From Phytophthora sp. 'mugwort' (Eukaryota > Oomycota > Peronosporomycetes > Peronosporales > Peronosporaceae): DNA of 64,000 bases. The stretch is taken from positions 372,001 to 436,000 of the forward strand of contig JAUCEF010000006.1 in the NCBI GenBank assembly GCA_033558025.1. Direction: 5' to 3'. How positions within the stretch are numbered: position 1 is the stretch's first letter; every line of letters starts with the position of its first letter. A program made the translations under genes and the position numbers. A model generated the notes under the pieces. That model was not told the origin of the DNA and made no database searches. It saw only the letters and a program-made list of their open reading frames with translations. Positions 11,680 to 24,179 of the stretch are shown here, in pieces.

Positions 11680-12334
11680 ACTCTTCGTTTCTTTTGTCGC
11701 TCTTGCGCCGTCGTTTTTGCGTTTCGCGTATTGACATGCTTCCGTGGATTTTCGCCTGCCGTACGCCCAGACCGCTCGGTCAACCTGCTAAAACCGACTC
11801 GCCTCGCGCTGGTTCAAGTCCACCGTTGCTCGAGTTACAATGTCAACATTTGTCAAATAGTACGCTCTCGCTGTGGACGTAGCCGAGCAGCAGAACTGTA
11901 TTGCGGGCCGTACGGTCCGCCTTAGCAGAACGTAGCGTAATCGGTGTTGCGATCACAGGGCCGAGGACGTGCCACGAACCCGTGCTTTGATTCCTCACGC
12001 ACTCGGCCCCGCTGGGACAGAACGGTGGCGGCCAATGCTGGCTGGCTTGAGCGACAGTGTCTCAGCAAGGGGTTGTGAGGCCGTCGGCAAGGTCTGTAAC
12101 CGAGTGCTGCTTCAGTGCGGAGGTTAACAGAACCATTCGGACGGACGATGTGGAGTCGACCATAACTCGTCTGGACAGCCGCGGACTGAGACAATCGATG
12201 AAGGAGGTTGTTCAGCGAGGCCAGGTGGTCTGCATTGAGGTCCGTTTGTGTGTGCGCGGCACGTGGTTGCGGTGTTTGCGAGTGTTGCGTGATGGCGGTT
12301 TTTGAGTGCGTGAGGGTTGTGGTTAGCGCATGGT

Positions 12335-12414
12335 GGTCAATTGGCCGAGCGGTCTAAGGCGCCAGTTTAAGGCACTGGTCCGAAAGGGCGTGGGTTCGAA
12401 TCCCACATTGGCCA
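12335..12414 (+). tRNA. tRNA-Leu(AAG), unit 17
   Basis: Consensus sequence, anticodon at 12369-12371. The following spacer (A type, gtcagcatt, aaag) repeats that of unit 14. Confidence 0.96.
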
Positions 12415-13069
12415 ACTCTTCGTTTCTTTTGTCGCTCTTGCGCCGTCGTTTTTGCGTTTCGCGTATTGACATGCTTCCGTGGATTTTCGCCTGCCGTACG
12501 CCCAGACCGCTCGGTCAACCTGCTAAAACCGACTCGCCTCGCGCTGGTCCAAGTCCACCGTTGCTCGAGTTACAATGTCAGCATTTGTCAAATAGTACGC
12601 TCTCGCTGTGGACGCAGTTAAGCAGCAGAACTGCATTGCGGGCCGTACGGTCCGCCTTAGCAGAACGTAGCGTAATCGGTGTTGCGATCACAGGGCCGAG
12701 GACGTGCCACGAACCCGTGCTTTGATTCCTCACGCACTCGGCCCCGCTGGGACAGAACGGTGGCGGCCAATGCTGGCTGGCTTGAGCGACAGTGTCTCAG
12801 CAAGGGGTTGTGAGGCCGTCGGCAAGGTCTGTAACCGAGTGCTGCTTCAGTGCGGAGGTTAACAGAACCATTCGGACGGACGATGTAAAGTCGACCATAA
12901 CTCGTCTGGACAGCCGCGGACTGAGACAATCGATGAAGGAGGTTGTTCAGCGAGGCCAGGTGGTCTGCATTGAGGTCCGTTTGTGTGTGCGCGGCACGTG
13001 GTTGCGGTGTTTGCGAGTGTTGCGTGATGGCGGTTTTTGAGTGCGTGAGGGTTGTGGTTAGCGCATGGT

Positions 13070-13149
13070 GGTCAATTGGCCGAGCGGTCTAAGGCGCCAG
13101 TTTAAGGCACTGGTCCGAAAGGGCGTGGGTTCGAATCCCACATTGGCCA
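13070..13149 (+). tRNA. tRNA-Leu(AAG), unit 18
   Basis: Consensus sequence, anticodon at 13104-13106. Following spacer: T5, ggtcc, V, ggag. A uniform run of this haplotype starts here. Confidence 0.96.
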
Positions 13150-13804
13150 ACTCTTCGTTTCTTTTGTCGCTCTTGCGCCGTCGTTTTTGCGTTTCGCGTA
13201 TTGACATGCTTCCGTGGATTTTCGCCTGCCGTACGCCCAGACCGCTCGGTCAACCTGCTAAAACCGACTCGCCTCGCGCTGGTCCAAGTCCACCGTTGCT
13301 CGAGTTACAATGTCAACATTTGTCAAATAGTACGCTCTCGCTGTGGACGCAGCCGAGCAGCAGAACTGTATTGCGGGCCGTACGGTCCGCCTTAGCAGAA
13401 CGTAGCGTAATCGGTGTTGCGATCACAGGGCCGAGGACGTGCCACGAACCCGTGCTTTGATTCCTCACGCACTCGGCCCCGCTGGGACAGAACGGTGGCG
13501 GCCAATGCTGGCTGGCTTGAGCGACAGTGTCTCAGCAAGGGGTTGTGAGGCCGTCGGCAAGGTCTGTAACCGAGTGCTGCTTCAGTGCGGAGGTTAACAG
13601 AACCATTCGGACGGACGATGTGGAGTCGACCATAACTCGTCTGGACAGCCGCGGACTGAGACAATCGATGAAGGAGGTTGTTCAGCGAGGCCAGGTGGTC
13701 TGCATTGAGGTCCGTTTGTGTGTGCGCGGCACGTGGTTGCGGTGTTTGCGAGTGTTGCGTGATGGCGGTTTTTGAGTGCGTGAGGGTTGTGGTTAGCGCA
13801 TGGT

Positions 13805-13884
13805 GGTCAATTGGCCGAGCGGTCTAAGGCGCCAGTTTAAGGCACTGGTCCGAAAGGGCGTGGGTTCGAATCCCACATTGGCCA
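13805..13884 (+). tRNA. tRNA-Leu(AAG), unit 19
   Basis: Consensus sequence, anticodon at 13839-13841. Spacer as unit 18. Confidence 0.96.
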
Positions 13885-14539
13885 ACTCTTCGTTTCTTTT
13901 GTCGCTCTTGCGCCGTCGTTTTTGCGTTTCGCGTATTGACATGCTTCCGTGGATTTTCGCCTGCCGTACGCCCAGACCGCTCGGTCAACCTGCTAAAACC
14001 GACTCGCCTCGCGCTGGTCCAAGTCCACCGTTGCTCGAGTTACAATGTCAACATTTGTCAAATAGTACGCTCTCGCTGTGGACGCAGCCGAGCAGCAGAA
14101 CTGTATTGCGGGCCGTACGGTCCGCCTTAGCAGAACGTAGCGTAATCGGTGTTGCGATCACAGGGCCGAGGACGTGCCACGAACCCGTGCTTTGATTCCT
14201 CACGCACTCGGCCCCGCTGGGACAGAACGGTGGCGGCCAATGCTGGCTGGCTTGAGCGACAGTGTCTCAGCAAGGGGTTGTGAGGCCGTCGGCAAGGTCT
14301 GTAACCGAGTGCTGCTTCAGTGCGGAGGTTAACAGAACCATTCGGACGGACGATGTGGAGTCGACCATAACTCGTCTGGACAGCCGCGGACTGAGACAAT
14401 CGATGAAGGAGGTTGTTCAGCGAGGCCAGGTGGTCTGCATTGAGGTCCGTTTGTGTGTGCGCGGCACGTGGTTGCGGTGTTTGCGAGTGTTGCGTGATGG
14501 CGGTTTTTGAGTGCGTGAGGGTTGTGGTTAGCGCATGGT

Positions 14540-14619
14540 GGTCAATTGGCCGAGCGGTCTAAGGCGCCAGTTTAAGGCACTGGTCCGAAAGGGCGTGGGT
14601 TCGAATCCCACATTGGCCA
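14540..14619 (+). tRNA. tRNA-Leu(AAG), unit 20
   Basis: Consensus sequence, anticodon at 14574-14576. Spacer as unit 18. Confidence 0.96.
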
Positions 14620-15274
14620 ACTCTTCGTTTCTTTTGTCGCTCTTGCGCCGTCGTTTTTGCGTTTCGCGTATTGACATGCTTCCGTGGATTTTCGCCTGCC
14701 GTACGCCCAGACCGCTCGGTCAACCTGCTAAAACCGACTCGCCTCGCGCTGGTCCAAGTCCACCGTTGCTCGAGTTACAATGTCAACATTTGTCAAATAG
14801 TACGCTCTCGCTGTGGACGCAGCCGAGCAGCAGAACTGTATTGCGGGCCGTACGGTCCGCCTTAGCAGAACGTAGCGTAATCGGTGTTGCGATCACAGGG
14901 CCGAGGACGTGCCACGAACCCGTGCTTTGATTCCTCACGCACTCGGCCCCGCTGGGACAGAACGGTGGCGGCCAATGCTGGCTGGCTTGAGCGACAGTGT
15001 CTCAGCAAGGGGTTGTGAGGCCGTCGGCAAGGTCTGTAACCGAGTGCTGCTTCAGTGCGGAGGTTAACAGAACCATTCGGACGGACGATGTGGAGTCGAC
15101 CATAACTCGTCTGGACAGCCGCGGACTGAGACAATCGATGAAGGAGGTTGTTCAGCGAGGCCAGGTGGTCTGCATTGAGGTCCGTTTGTGTGTGCGCGGC
15201 ACGTGGTTGCGGTGTTTGCGAGTGTTGCGTGATGGCGGTTTTTGAGTGCGTGAGGGTTGTGGTTAGCGCATGGT

Positions 15275-15354
15275 GGTCAATTGGCCGAGCGGTCTAAGGC
15301 GCCAGTTTAAGGCACTGGTCCGAAAGGGCGTGGGTTCGAATCCCACATTGGCCA
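15275..15354 (+). tRNA. tRNA-Leu(AAG), unit 21
   Basis: Consensus sequence, anticodon at 15309-15311. Spacer as unit 18. Confidence 0.96.
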
Positions 15355-16009
15355 ACTCTTCGTTTCTTTTGTCGCTCTTGCGCCGTCGTTTTTGCGTTTC
15401 GCGTATTGACATGCTTCCGTGGATTTTCGCCTGCCGTACGCCCAGACCGCTCGGTCAACCTGCTAAAACCGACTCGCCTCGCGCTGGTCCAAGTCCACCG
15501 TTGCTCGAGTTACAATGTCAACATTTGTCAAATAGTACGCTCTCGCTGTGGACGCAGCCGAGCAGCAGAACTGTATTGCGGGCCGTACGGTCCGCCTTAG
15601 CAGAACGTAGCGTAATCGGTGTTGCGATCACAGGGCCGAGGACGTGCCACGAACCCGTGCTTTGATTCCTCACGCACTCGGCCCCGCTGGGACAGAACGG
15701 TGGCGGCCAATGCTGGCTGGCTTGAGCGACAGTGTCTCAGCAAGGGGTTGTGAGGCCGTCGGCAAGGTCTGTAACCGAGTGCTGCTTCAGTGCGGAGGTT
15801 AACAGAACCATTCGGACGGACGATGTGGAGTCGACCATAACTCGTCTGGACAGCCGCGGACTGAGACAATCGATGAAGGAGGTTGTTCAGCGAGGCCAGG
15901 TGGTCTGCATTGAGGTCCGTTTGTGTGTGCGCGGCACGTGGTTGCGGTGTTTGCGAGTGTTGCGTGATGGCGGTTTTTGAGTGCGTGAGGGTTGTGGTTA
16001 GCGCATGGT

Positions 16010-16089
16010 GGTCAATTGGCCGAGCGGTCTAAGGCGCCAGTTTAAGGCACTGGTCCGAAAGGGCGTGGGTTCGAATCCCACATTGGCCA
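16010..16089 (+). tRNA. tRNA-Leu(AAG), unit 22
   Basis: Consensus sequence, anticodon at 16044-16046. Spacer as unit 18. Confidence 0.96.
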
Positions 16090-16744
16090 ACTCTTCGTTT
16101 CTTTTGTCGCTCTTGCGCCGTCGTTTTTGCGTTTCGCGTATTGACATGCTTCCGTGGATTTTCGCCTGCCGTACGCCCAGACCGCTCGGTCAACCTGCTA
16201 AAACCGACTCGCCTCGCGCTGGTCCAAGTCCACCGTTGCTCGAGTTACAATGTCAACATTTGTCAAATAGTACGCTCTCGCTGTGGACGCAGCCGAGCAG
16301 CAGAACTGTATTGCGGGCCGTACGGTCCGCCTTAGCAGAACGTAGCGTAATCGGTGTTGCGATCACAGGGCCGAGGACGTGCCACGAACCCGTGCTTTGA
16401 TTCCTCACGCACTCGGCCCCGCTGGGACAGAACGGTGGCGGCCAATGCTGGCTGGCTTGAGCGACAGTGTCTCAGCAAGGGGTTGTGAGGCCGTCGGCAA
16501 GGTCTGTAACCGAGTGCTGCTTCAGTGCGGAGGTTAACAGAACCATTCGGACGGACGATGTGGAGTCGACCATAACTCGTCTGGACAGCCGCGGACTGAG
16601 ACAATCGATGAAGGAGGTTGTTCAGCGAGGCCAGGTGGTCTGCATTGAGGTCCGTTTGTGTGTGCGCGGCACGTGGTTGCGGTGTTTGCGAGTGTTGCGT
16701 GATGGCGGTTTTTGAGTGCGTGAGGGTTGTGGTTAGCGCATGGT

Positions 16745-16824
16745 GGTCAATTGGCCGAGCGGTCTAAGGCGCCAGTTTAAGGCACTGGTCCGAAAGGGCG
16801 TGGGTTCGAATCCCACATTGGCCA
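16745..16824 (+). tRNA. tRNA-Leu(AAG), unit 23
   Basis: Consensus sequence, anticodon at 16779-16781. Spacer as unit 18. Confidence 0.96.
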
Positions 16825-17479
16825 ACTCTTCGTTTCTTTTGTCGCTCTTGCGCCGTCGTTTTTGCGTTTCGCGTATTGACATGCTTCCGTGGATTTTCGC
16901 CTGCCGTACGCCCAGACCGCTCGGTCAACCTGCTAAAACCGACTCGCCTCGCGCTGGTCCAAGTCCACCGTTGCTCGAGTTACAATGTCAACATTTGTCA
17001 AATAGTACGCTCTCGCTGTGGACGCAGCCGAGCAGCAGAACTGTATTGCGGGCCGTACGGTCCGCCTTAGCAGAACGTAGCGTAATCGGTGTTGCGATCA
17101 CAGGGCCGAGGACGTGCCACGAACCCGTGCTTTGATTCCTCACGCACTCGGCCCCGCTGGGACAGAACGGTGGCGGCCAATGCTGGCTGGCTTGAGCGAC
17201 AGTGTCTCAGCAAGGGGTTGTGAGGCCGTCGGCAAGGTCTGTAACCGAGTGCTGCTTCAGTGCGGAGGTTAACAGAACCATTCGGACGGACGATGTGGAG
17301 TCGACCATAACTCGTCTGGACAGCCGCGGACTGAGACAATCGATGAAGGAGGTTGTTCAGCGAGGCCAGGTGGTCTGCATTGAGGTCCGTTTGTGTGTGC
17401 GCGGCACGTGGTTGCGGTGTTTGCGAGTGTTGCGTGATGGCGGTTTTTGAGTGCGTGAGGGTTGTGGTTAGCGCATGGT

Positions 17480-17559
17480 GGTCAATTGGCCGAGCGGTCT
17501 AAGGCGCCAGTTTAAGGCACTGGTCCGAAAGGGCGTGGGTTCGAATCCCACATTGGCCA
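17480..17559 (+). tRNA. tRNA-Leu(AAG), unit 24
   Basis: Consensus sequence, anticodon at 17514-17516. The spacer is a hybrid, ccgag with ctgca, then ggag. Confidence 0.96.
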
Positions 17560-18214
17560 ACTCTTCGTTTCTTTTGTCGCTCTTGCGCCGTCGTTTTTGC
17601 GTTTCGCGTATTGACATGCTTCCGTGGATTTTCGCCTGCCGTACGCCCAGACCGCTCGGTCAACCTGCTAAAACCGACTCGCCTCGCGCTGGTCCAAGTC
17701 CACCGTTGCTCGAGTTACAATGTCAACATTTGTCAAATAGTACGCTCTCGCTGTGGACGCAGCCGAGCAGCAGAACTGCATTGCGGGCCGTACGGTCCGC
17801 CTTAGCAGAACGTAGCGTAATCGGTGTTGCGATCACAGGGCCGAGGACGTGCCACGAACCCGTGCTTTGATTCCTCACGCACTCGGCCCCGCTGGGACAG
17901 AACGGTGGCGGCCAATGCTGGCTGGCTTGAGCGACAGTGTCTCAGCAAGGGGTTGTGAGGCCGTCGGCAAGGTCTGTAACCGAGTGCTGCTTCAGTGCGG
18001 AGGTTAACAGAACCATTCGGACGGACGATGTGGAGTCGACCATAACTCGTCTGGACAGCCGCGGACTGAGACAATCGATGAAGGAGGTTGTTCAGCGAGG
18101 CCAGGTGGTCTGCATTGAGGTCCGTTTGTGTGTGCGCGGCACGTGGTTGCGGTGTTTGCGAGTGTTGCGTGATGGCGGTTTTTGAGTGCGTGAGGGTTGT
18201 GGTTAGCGCATGGT

Positions 18215-18294
18215 GGTCAATTGGCCGAGCGGTCTAAGGCGCCAGTTTAAGGCACTGGTCCGAAAGGGCGTGGGTTCGAATCCCACATTGGCCA
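18215..18294 (+). tRNA. tRNA-Leu(AAG), unit 25
   Basis: Consensus sequence, anticodon at 18249-18251. Following spacer: ggttc, V, ggag. A run of ggttc units (25-29) begins here. Confidence 0.96.
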
Positions 18295-18949
18295 ACTCTT
18301 CGTTTCTTTTGTCGCTCTTGCGCCGTCGTTTTTGCGTTTCGCGTATTGACATGCTTCCGTGGATTTTCGCCTGCCGTACGCCCAGACCGCTCGGTCAACC
18401 TGCTAAAACCGACTCGCCTCGCGCTGGTTCAAGTCCACCGTTGCTCGAGTTACAATGTCAACATTTGTCAAATAGTACGCTCTCGCTGTGGACGCAGCCG
18501 AGCAGCAGAACTGTATTGCGGGCCGTACGGTCCGCCTTAGCAGAACGTAGCGTAATCGGTGTTGCGATCACAGGGCCGAGGACGTGCCACGAACCCGTGC
18601 TTTGATTCCTCACGCACTCGGCCCCGCTGGGACAGAACGGTGGCGGCCAATGCTGGCTGGCTTGAGCGACAGTGTCTCAGCAAGGGGTTGTGAGGCCGTC
18701 GGCAAGGTCTGTAACCGAGTGCTGCTTCAGTGCGGAGGTTAACAGAACCATTCGGACGGACGATGTGGAGTCGACCATAACTCGTCTGGACAGCCGCGGA
18801 CTGAGACAATCGATGAAGGAGGTTGTTCAGCGAGGCCAGGTGGTCTGCATTGAGGTCCGTTTGTGTGTGCGCGGCACGTGGTTGCGGTGTTTGCGAGTGT
18901 TGCGTGATGGCGGTTTTTGAGTGCGTGAGGGTTGTGGTTAGCGCATGGT

Positions 18950-19029
18950 GGTCAATTGGCCGAGCGGTCTAAGGCGCCAGTTTAGGGCACTGGTCCGAAA
19001 GGGCGTGGGTTCGTATCCCACATTGGCCA
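18950..19029 (+). tRNA. Leu-type tRNA with Pro anticodon AGG and A58 to T, unit 26
   Basis: The tRNA body is otherwise the Leu consensus, but the anticodon loop reads TTAGGGC. That gives AGG at 18984-18986 (A35 to G at 18985), which would read proline CCU/CCC codons. The same copy also carries the T-loop A58-to-T change at 19014, as in units 12, 57, 58 and 62. By sequence it is a Leu acceptor body with a Pro anticodon. The damaged B box may keep it silent. It could be a pseudogene, and a sequencing error cannot be excluded from one sequence. Confidence 0.82.
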
Positions 19030-19684
19030 ACTCTTCGTTTCTTTTGTCGCTCTTGCGCCGTCGTTTTTGCGTTTCGCGTATTGACATGCTTCCGTGGATT
19101 TTCGCCTGCCGTACGCCCAGACCGCTCGGTCAACCTGCTAAAACCGACTCGCCTCGCGCTGGTTCAAGTCCACCGTTGCTCGAGTTACAATGTCAACATT
19201 TGTCAAATAGTACGCTCTCGCTGTGGACGCAGCCGAGCAGCAGAACTGTATTGCGGGCCGTACGGTCCGCCTTAGCAGAACGTAGCGTAATCGGTGTTGC
19301 GATCACAGGGCCGAGGACGTGCCACGAACCCGTGCTTTGATTCCTCACGCACTCGGCCCCGCTGGGACAGAACGGTGGCGGCCAATGCTGGCTGGCTTGA
19401 GCGACAGTGTCTCAGCAAGGGGTTGTGAGGCCGTCGGCAAGGTCTGTAACCGAGTGCTGCTTCAGTGCGGAGGTTAACAGAACCATTCGGACGGACGATG
19501 TGGAGTCGACCATAACTCGTCTGGACAGCCGCGGACTGAGACAATCGATGAAGGAGGTTGTTCAGCGAGGCCAGGTGGTCTGCATTGAGGTCCGTTTGTG
19601 TGTGCGCGGCACGTGGTTGCGGTGTTTGCGAGTGTTGCGTGATGGCGGTTTTTGAGTGCGTGAGGGTTGTGGTTAGCGCATGGT

Positions 19685-19764
19685 GGTCAATTGGCCGAGC
19701 GGTCTAAGGCGCCAGTTTAAGGCACTGGTCCGAAAGGGCGTGGGTTCGAATCCCACATTGGCCA
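19685..19764 (+). tRNA. tRNA-Leu(AAG), unit 27
   Basis: Consensus sequence, anticodon at 19719-19721. Following spacer: ggttc, V, aaag (the last aaag copy). Confidence 0.96.
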
Positions 19765-20419
19765 ACTCTTCGTTTCTTTTGTCGCTCTTGCGCCGTCGTT
19801 TTTGCGTTTCGCGTATTGACATGCTTCCGTGGATTTTCGCCTGCCGTACGCCCAGACCGCTCGGTCAACCTGCTAAAACCGACTCGCCTCGCGCTGGTTC
19901 AAGTCCACCGTTGCTCGAGTTACAATGTCAACATTTGTCAAATAGTACGCTCTCGCTGTGGACGCAGCCGAGCAGCAGAACTGTATTGCGGGCCGTACGG
20001 TCCGCCTTAGCAGAACGTAGCGTAATCGGTGTTGCGATCACAGGGCCGAGGACGTGCCACGAACCCGTGCTTTGATTCCTCACGCACTCGGCCCCGCTGG
20101 GACAGAACGGTGGCGGCCAATGCTGGCTGGCTTGAGCGACAGTGTCTCAGCAAGGGGTTGTGAGGCCGTCGGCAAGGTCTGTAACCGAGTGCTGCTTCAG
20201 TGCGGAGGTTAACAGAACCATTCGGACGGACGATGTAAAGTCGACCATAACTCGTCTGGACAGCCGCGGACTGAGACAATCGATGAAGGAGGTTGTTCAG
20301 CGAGGCCAGGTGGTCTGCATTGAGGTCCGTTTGTGTGTGCGCGGCACGTGGTTGCGGTGTTTGCGAGTGTTGCGTGATGGCGGTTTTTGAGTGCGTGAGG
20401 GTTGTGGTTAGCGCATGGT

Positions 20420-20499
20420 GGTCAATTGGCCGAGCGGTCTAAGGCGCCAGTTTAAGGCACTGGTCCGAAAGGGCGTGGGTTCGAATCCCACATTGGCCA
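20420..20499 (+). tRNA. tRNA-Leu(AAG), unit 28
   Basis: Consensus sequence, anticodon at 20454-20456. Following spacer: ggttc, V, ggag. Confidence 0.96.
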
Positions 20500-21154
20500 A
20501 CTCTTCGTTTCTTTTGTCGCTCTTGCGCCGTCGTTTTTGCGTTTCGCGTATTGACATGCTTCCGTGGATTTTCGCCTGCCGTACGCCCAGACCGCTCGGT
20601 CAACCTGCTAAAACCGACTCGCCTCGCGCTGGTTCAAGTCCACCGTTGCTCGAGTTACAATGTCAACATTTGTCAAATAGTACGCTCTCGCTGTGGACGC
20701 AGCCGAGCAGCAGAACTGTATTGCGGGCCGTACGGTCCGCCTTAGCAGAACGTAGCGTAATCGGTGTTGCGATCACAGGGCCGAGGACGTGCCACGAACC
20801 CGTGCTTTGATTCCTCACGCACTCGGCCCCGCTGGGACAGAACGGTGGCGGCCAATGCTGGCTGGCTTGAGCGACAGTGTCTCAGCAAGGGGTTGTGAGG
20901 CCGTCGGCAAGGTCTGTAACCGAGTGCTGCTTCAGTGCGGAGGTTAACAGAACCATTCGGACGGACGATGTGGAGTCGACCATAACTCGTCTGGACAGCC
21001 GCGGACTGAGACAATCGATGAAGGAGGTTGTTCAGCGAGGCCAGGTGGTCTGCATTGAGGTCCGTTTGTGTGTGCGCGGCACGTGGTTGCGGTGTTTGCG
21101 AGTGTTGCGTGATGGCGGTTTTTGAGTGCGTGAGGGTTGTGGTTAGCGCATGGT

Positions 21155-21234
21155 GGTCAATTGGCCGAGCGGTCTAAGGCGCCAGTTTAAGGCACTGGTC
21201 CGAAAGGGCGTGGGTTCGAATCCCACATTGGCCA
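21155..21234 (+). tRNA. tRNA-Leu(AAG), unit 29
   Basis: Consensus sequence, anticodon at 21189-21191. Following spacer: ggttc, V, ggag. Confidence 0.96.
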
Positions 21235-21889
21235 ACTCTTCGTTTCTTTTGTCGCTCTTGCGCCGTCGTTTTTGCGTTTCGCGTATTGACATGCTTCCGT
21301 GGATTTTCGCCTGCCGTACGCCCAGACCGCTCGGTCAACCTGCTAAAACCGACTCGCCTCGCGCTGGTTCAAGTCCACCGTTGCTCGAGTTACAATGTCA
21401 ACATTTGTCAAATAGTACGCTCTCGCTGTGGACGCAGCCGAGCAGCAGAACTGTATTGCGGGCCGTACGGTCCGCCTTAGCAGAACGTAGCGTAATCGGT
21501 GTTGCGATCACAGGGCCGAGGACGTGCCACGAACCCGTGCTTTGATTCCTCACGCACTCGGCCCCGCTGGGACAGAACGGTGGCGGCCAATGCTGGCTGG
21601 CTTGAGCGACAGTGTCTCAGCAAGGGGTTGTGAGGCCGTCGGCAAGGTCTGTAACCGAGTGCTGCTTCAGTGCGGAGGTTAACAGAACCATTCGGACGGA
21701 CGATGTGGAGTCGACCATAACTCGTCTGGACAGCCGCGGACTGAGACAATCGATGAAGGAGGTTGTTCAGCGAGGCCAGGTGGTCTGCATTGAGGTCCGT
21801 TTGTGTGTGCGCGGCACGTGGTTGCGGTGTTTGCGAGTGTTGCGTGATGGCGGTTTTTGAGTGCGTGAGGGTTGTGGTTAGCGCATGGT

Positions 21890-21969
21890 GGTCAATTGGC
21901 CGAGCGGTCTAAGGCGCCAGTTTAAGGCACTGGTCCGAAAGGGCGTGGGTTCGAATCCCACATTGGCCA
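21890..21969 (+). tRNA. tRNA-Leu(AAG), unit 30
   Basis: Consensus sequence, anticodon at 21924-21926. The spacer is ggtcc, V, with a 5-bp tandem duplication (ggtctgttctgtaacc, near 22381) and gtgcgtggcacg. The interval to the next tRNA is 740 bp. Confidence 0.96.
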
Positions 21970-22629
21970 ACTCTTCGTTTCTTTTGTCGCTCTTGCGCCG
22001 TCGTTTTTGCGTTTCGCGTATTGACATGCTTCCGTGGATTTTCGCCTGCCGTACGCCCAGACCGCTCGGTCAACCTGCTAAAACCGACTCGCCTCGCGCT
22101 GGTCCAAGTCCACCGTTGCTCGAGTTACAATGTCAACATTTGTCAAATAGTACGCTCTCGCTGTGGACGCAGCCGAGCAGCAGAACTGTATTGCGGGCCG
22201 TACGGTCCGCCTTAGCAGAACGTAGCGTAATCGGTGTTGCGATCACAGGGCCGAGGACGTGCCACGAACCCGTGCTTTGATTCCTCACGCACTCGGCCCC
22301 GCTGGGACAGAACGGTGGCGGCCAATGCTGGCTGGCTTGAGCGACAGTGTCTCAGCAAGGGGTTGTGAGGCCGTCGGCAAGGTCTGTTCTGTAACCGAGT
22401 GCTGCTTCAGTGCGGAGGTTAACAGAACCATTCGGACGGACGATGTGGAGTCGACCATAACTCGTCTGGACAGCCGCGGACTGAGACAATCGATGAAGGA
22501 GGTTGTTCAGCGAGGCCAGGTGGTCTGCATTGAGGTCCGTTTGTGTGTGCGTGGCACGTGGTTGCGGTGTTTGCGAGTGTTGCGTGATGGCGGTTTTTGA
22601 GTGCGTGAGGGTTGTGGTTAGCGCATGGT

Positions 22630-22709
22630 GGTCAATTGGCCGAGCGGTCTAAGGCGCCAGTTTAAGGCACTGGTCCGAAAGGGCGTGGGTTCGAATCCCA
22701 CATTGGCCA
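22630..22709 (+). tRNA. tRNA-Leu(AAG), unit 31
   Basis: Consensus sequence, anticodon at 22664-22666. The spacer is ggttc, V, with the variant ccgttactcg (shared only with units 32 and 34). Confidence 0.96.
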
Positions 22710-23364
22710 ACTCTTCGTTTCTTTTGTCGCTCTTGCGCCGTCGTTTTTGCGTTTCGCGTATTGACATGCTTCCGTGGATTTTCGCCTGCCGTACGCCCAG
22801 ACCGCTCGGTCAACCTGCTAAAACCGACTCGCCTCGCGCTGGTTCAAGTCCACCGTTACTCGAGTTACAATGTCAACATTTGTCAAATAGTACGCTCTCG
22901 CTGTGGACGCAGCCGAGCAGCAGAACTGTATTGCGGGCCGTACGGTCCGCCTTAGCAGAACGTAGCGTAATCGGTGTTGCGATCACAGGGCCGAGGACGT
23001 GCCACGAACCCGTGCTTTGATTCCTCACGCACTCGGCCCCGCTGGGACAGAACGGTGGCGGCCAATGCTGGCTGGCTTGAGCGACAGTGTCTCAGCAAGG
23101 GGTTGTGAGGCCGTCGGCAAGGTCTGTAACCGAGTGCTGCTTCAGTGCGGAGGTTAACAGAACCATTCGGACGGACGATGTGGAGTCGACCATAACTCGT
23201 CTGGACAGCCGCGGACTGAGACAATCGATGAAGGAGGTTGTTCAGCGAGGCCAGGTGGTCTGCATTGAGGTCCGTTTGTGTGTGCGCGGCACGTGGTTGC
23301 GGTGTTTGCGAGTGTTGCGTGATGGCGGTTTTTGAGTGCGTGAGGGTTGTGGTTAGCGCATGGT

Positions 23365-23444
23365 GGTCAATTGGCCGAGCGGTCTAAGGCGCCAGTTTAA
23401 GGCACTGGTCCGAAAGGGCGTGGGTTCGAATCCCACATTGGCCA
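23365..23444 (+). tRNA. tRNA-Leu(AAG), unit 32
   Basis: Consensus sequence, anticodon at 23399-23401. The spacer has ggttc and ccgttactcg, as unit 31. Confidence 0.96.
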
Positions 23445-24099
23445 ACTCTTCGTTTCTTTTGTCGCTCTTGCGCCGTCGTTTTTGCGTTTCGCGTATTGAC
23501 ATGCTTCCGTGGATTTTCGCCTGCCGTACGCCCAGACCGCTCGGTCAACCTGCTAAAACCGACTCGCCTCGCGCTGGTTCAAGTCCACCGTTACTCGAGT
23601 TACAATGTCAACATTTGTCAAATAGTACGCTCTCGCTGTGGACGCAGCCGAGCAGCAGAACTGTATTGCGGGCCGTACGGTCCGCCTTAGCAGAACGTAG
23701 CGTAATCGGTGTTGCGATCACAGGGCCGAGGACGTGCCACGAACCCGTGCTTTGATTCCTCACGCACTCGGCCCCGCTGGGACAGAACGGTGGCGGCCAA
23801 TGCTGGCTGGCTTGAGCGACAGTGTCTCAGCAAGGGGTTGTGAGGCCGTCGGCAAGGTCTGTAACCGAGTGCTGCTTCAGTGCGGAGGTTAACAGAACCA
23901 TTCGGACGGACGATGTGGAGTCGACCATAACTCGTCTGGACAGCCGCGGACTGAGACAATCGATGAAGGAGGTTGTTCAGCGAGGCCAGGTGGTCTGCAT
24001 TGAGGTCCGTTTGTGTGTGCGCGGCACGTGGTTGCGGTGTTTGCGAGTGTTGCGTGATGGCGGTTTTTGAGTGCGTGAGGGTTGTGGTTAGCGCATGGT

Positions 24100-24179
24100 G
24101 GTCAATTGGCCGAGCGGTCTAAGGCGCCAGTTTAAGGCACTGGTCCGAAAGGGCGTGGGTTCGAATCCCACATTGGCCA
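24100..24179 (+). tRNA. tRNA-Leu(AAG), unit 33
   Basis: Consensus sequence, anticodon at 24134-24136. The spacer repeats that of unit 30 (the +5 duplication near 24591 and gtgcgtggcacg), 2210 bp later. Confidence 0.96.
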
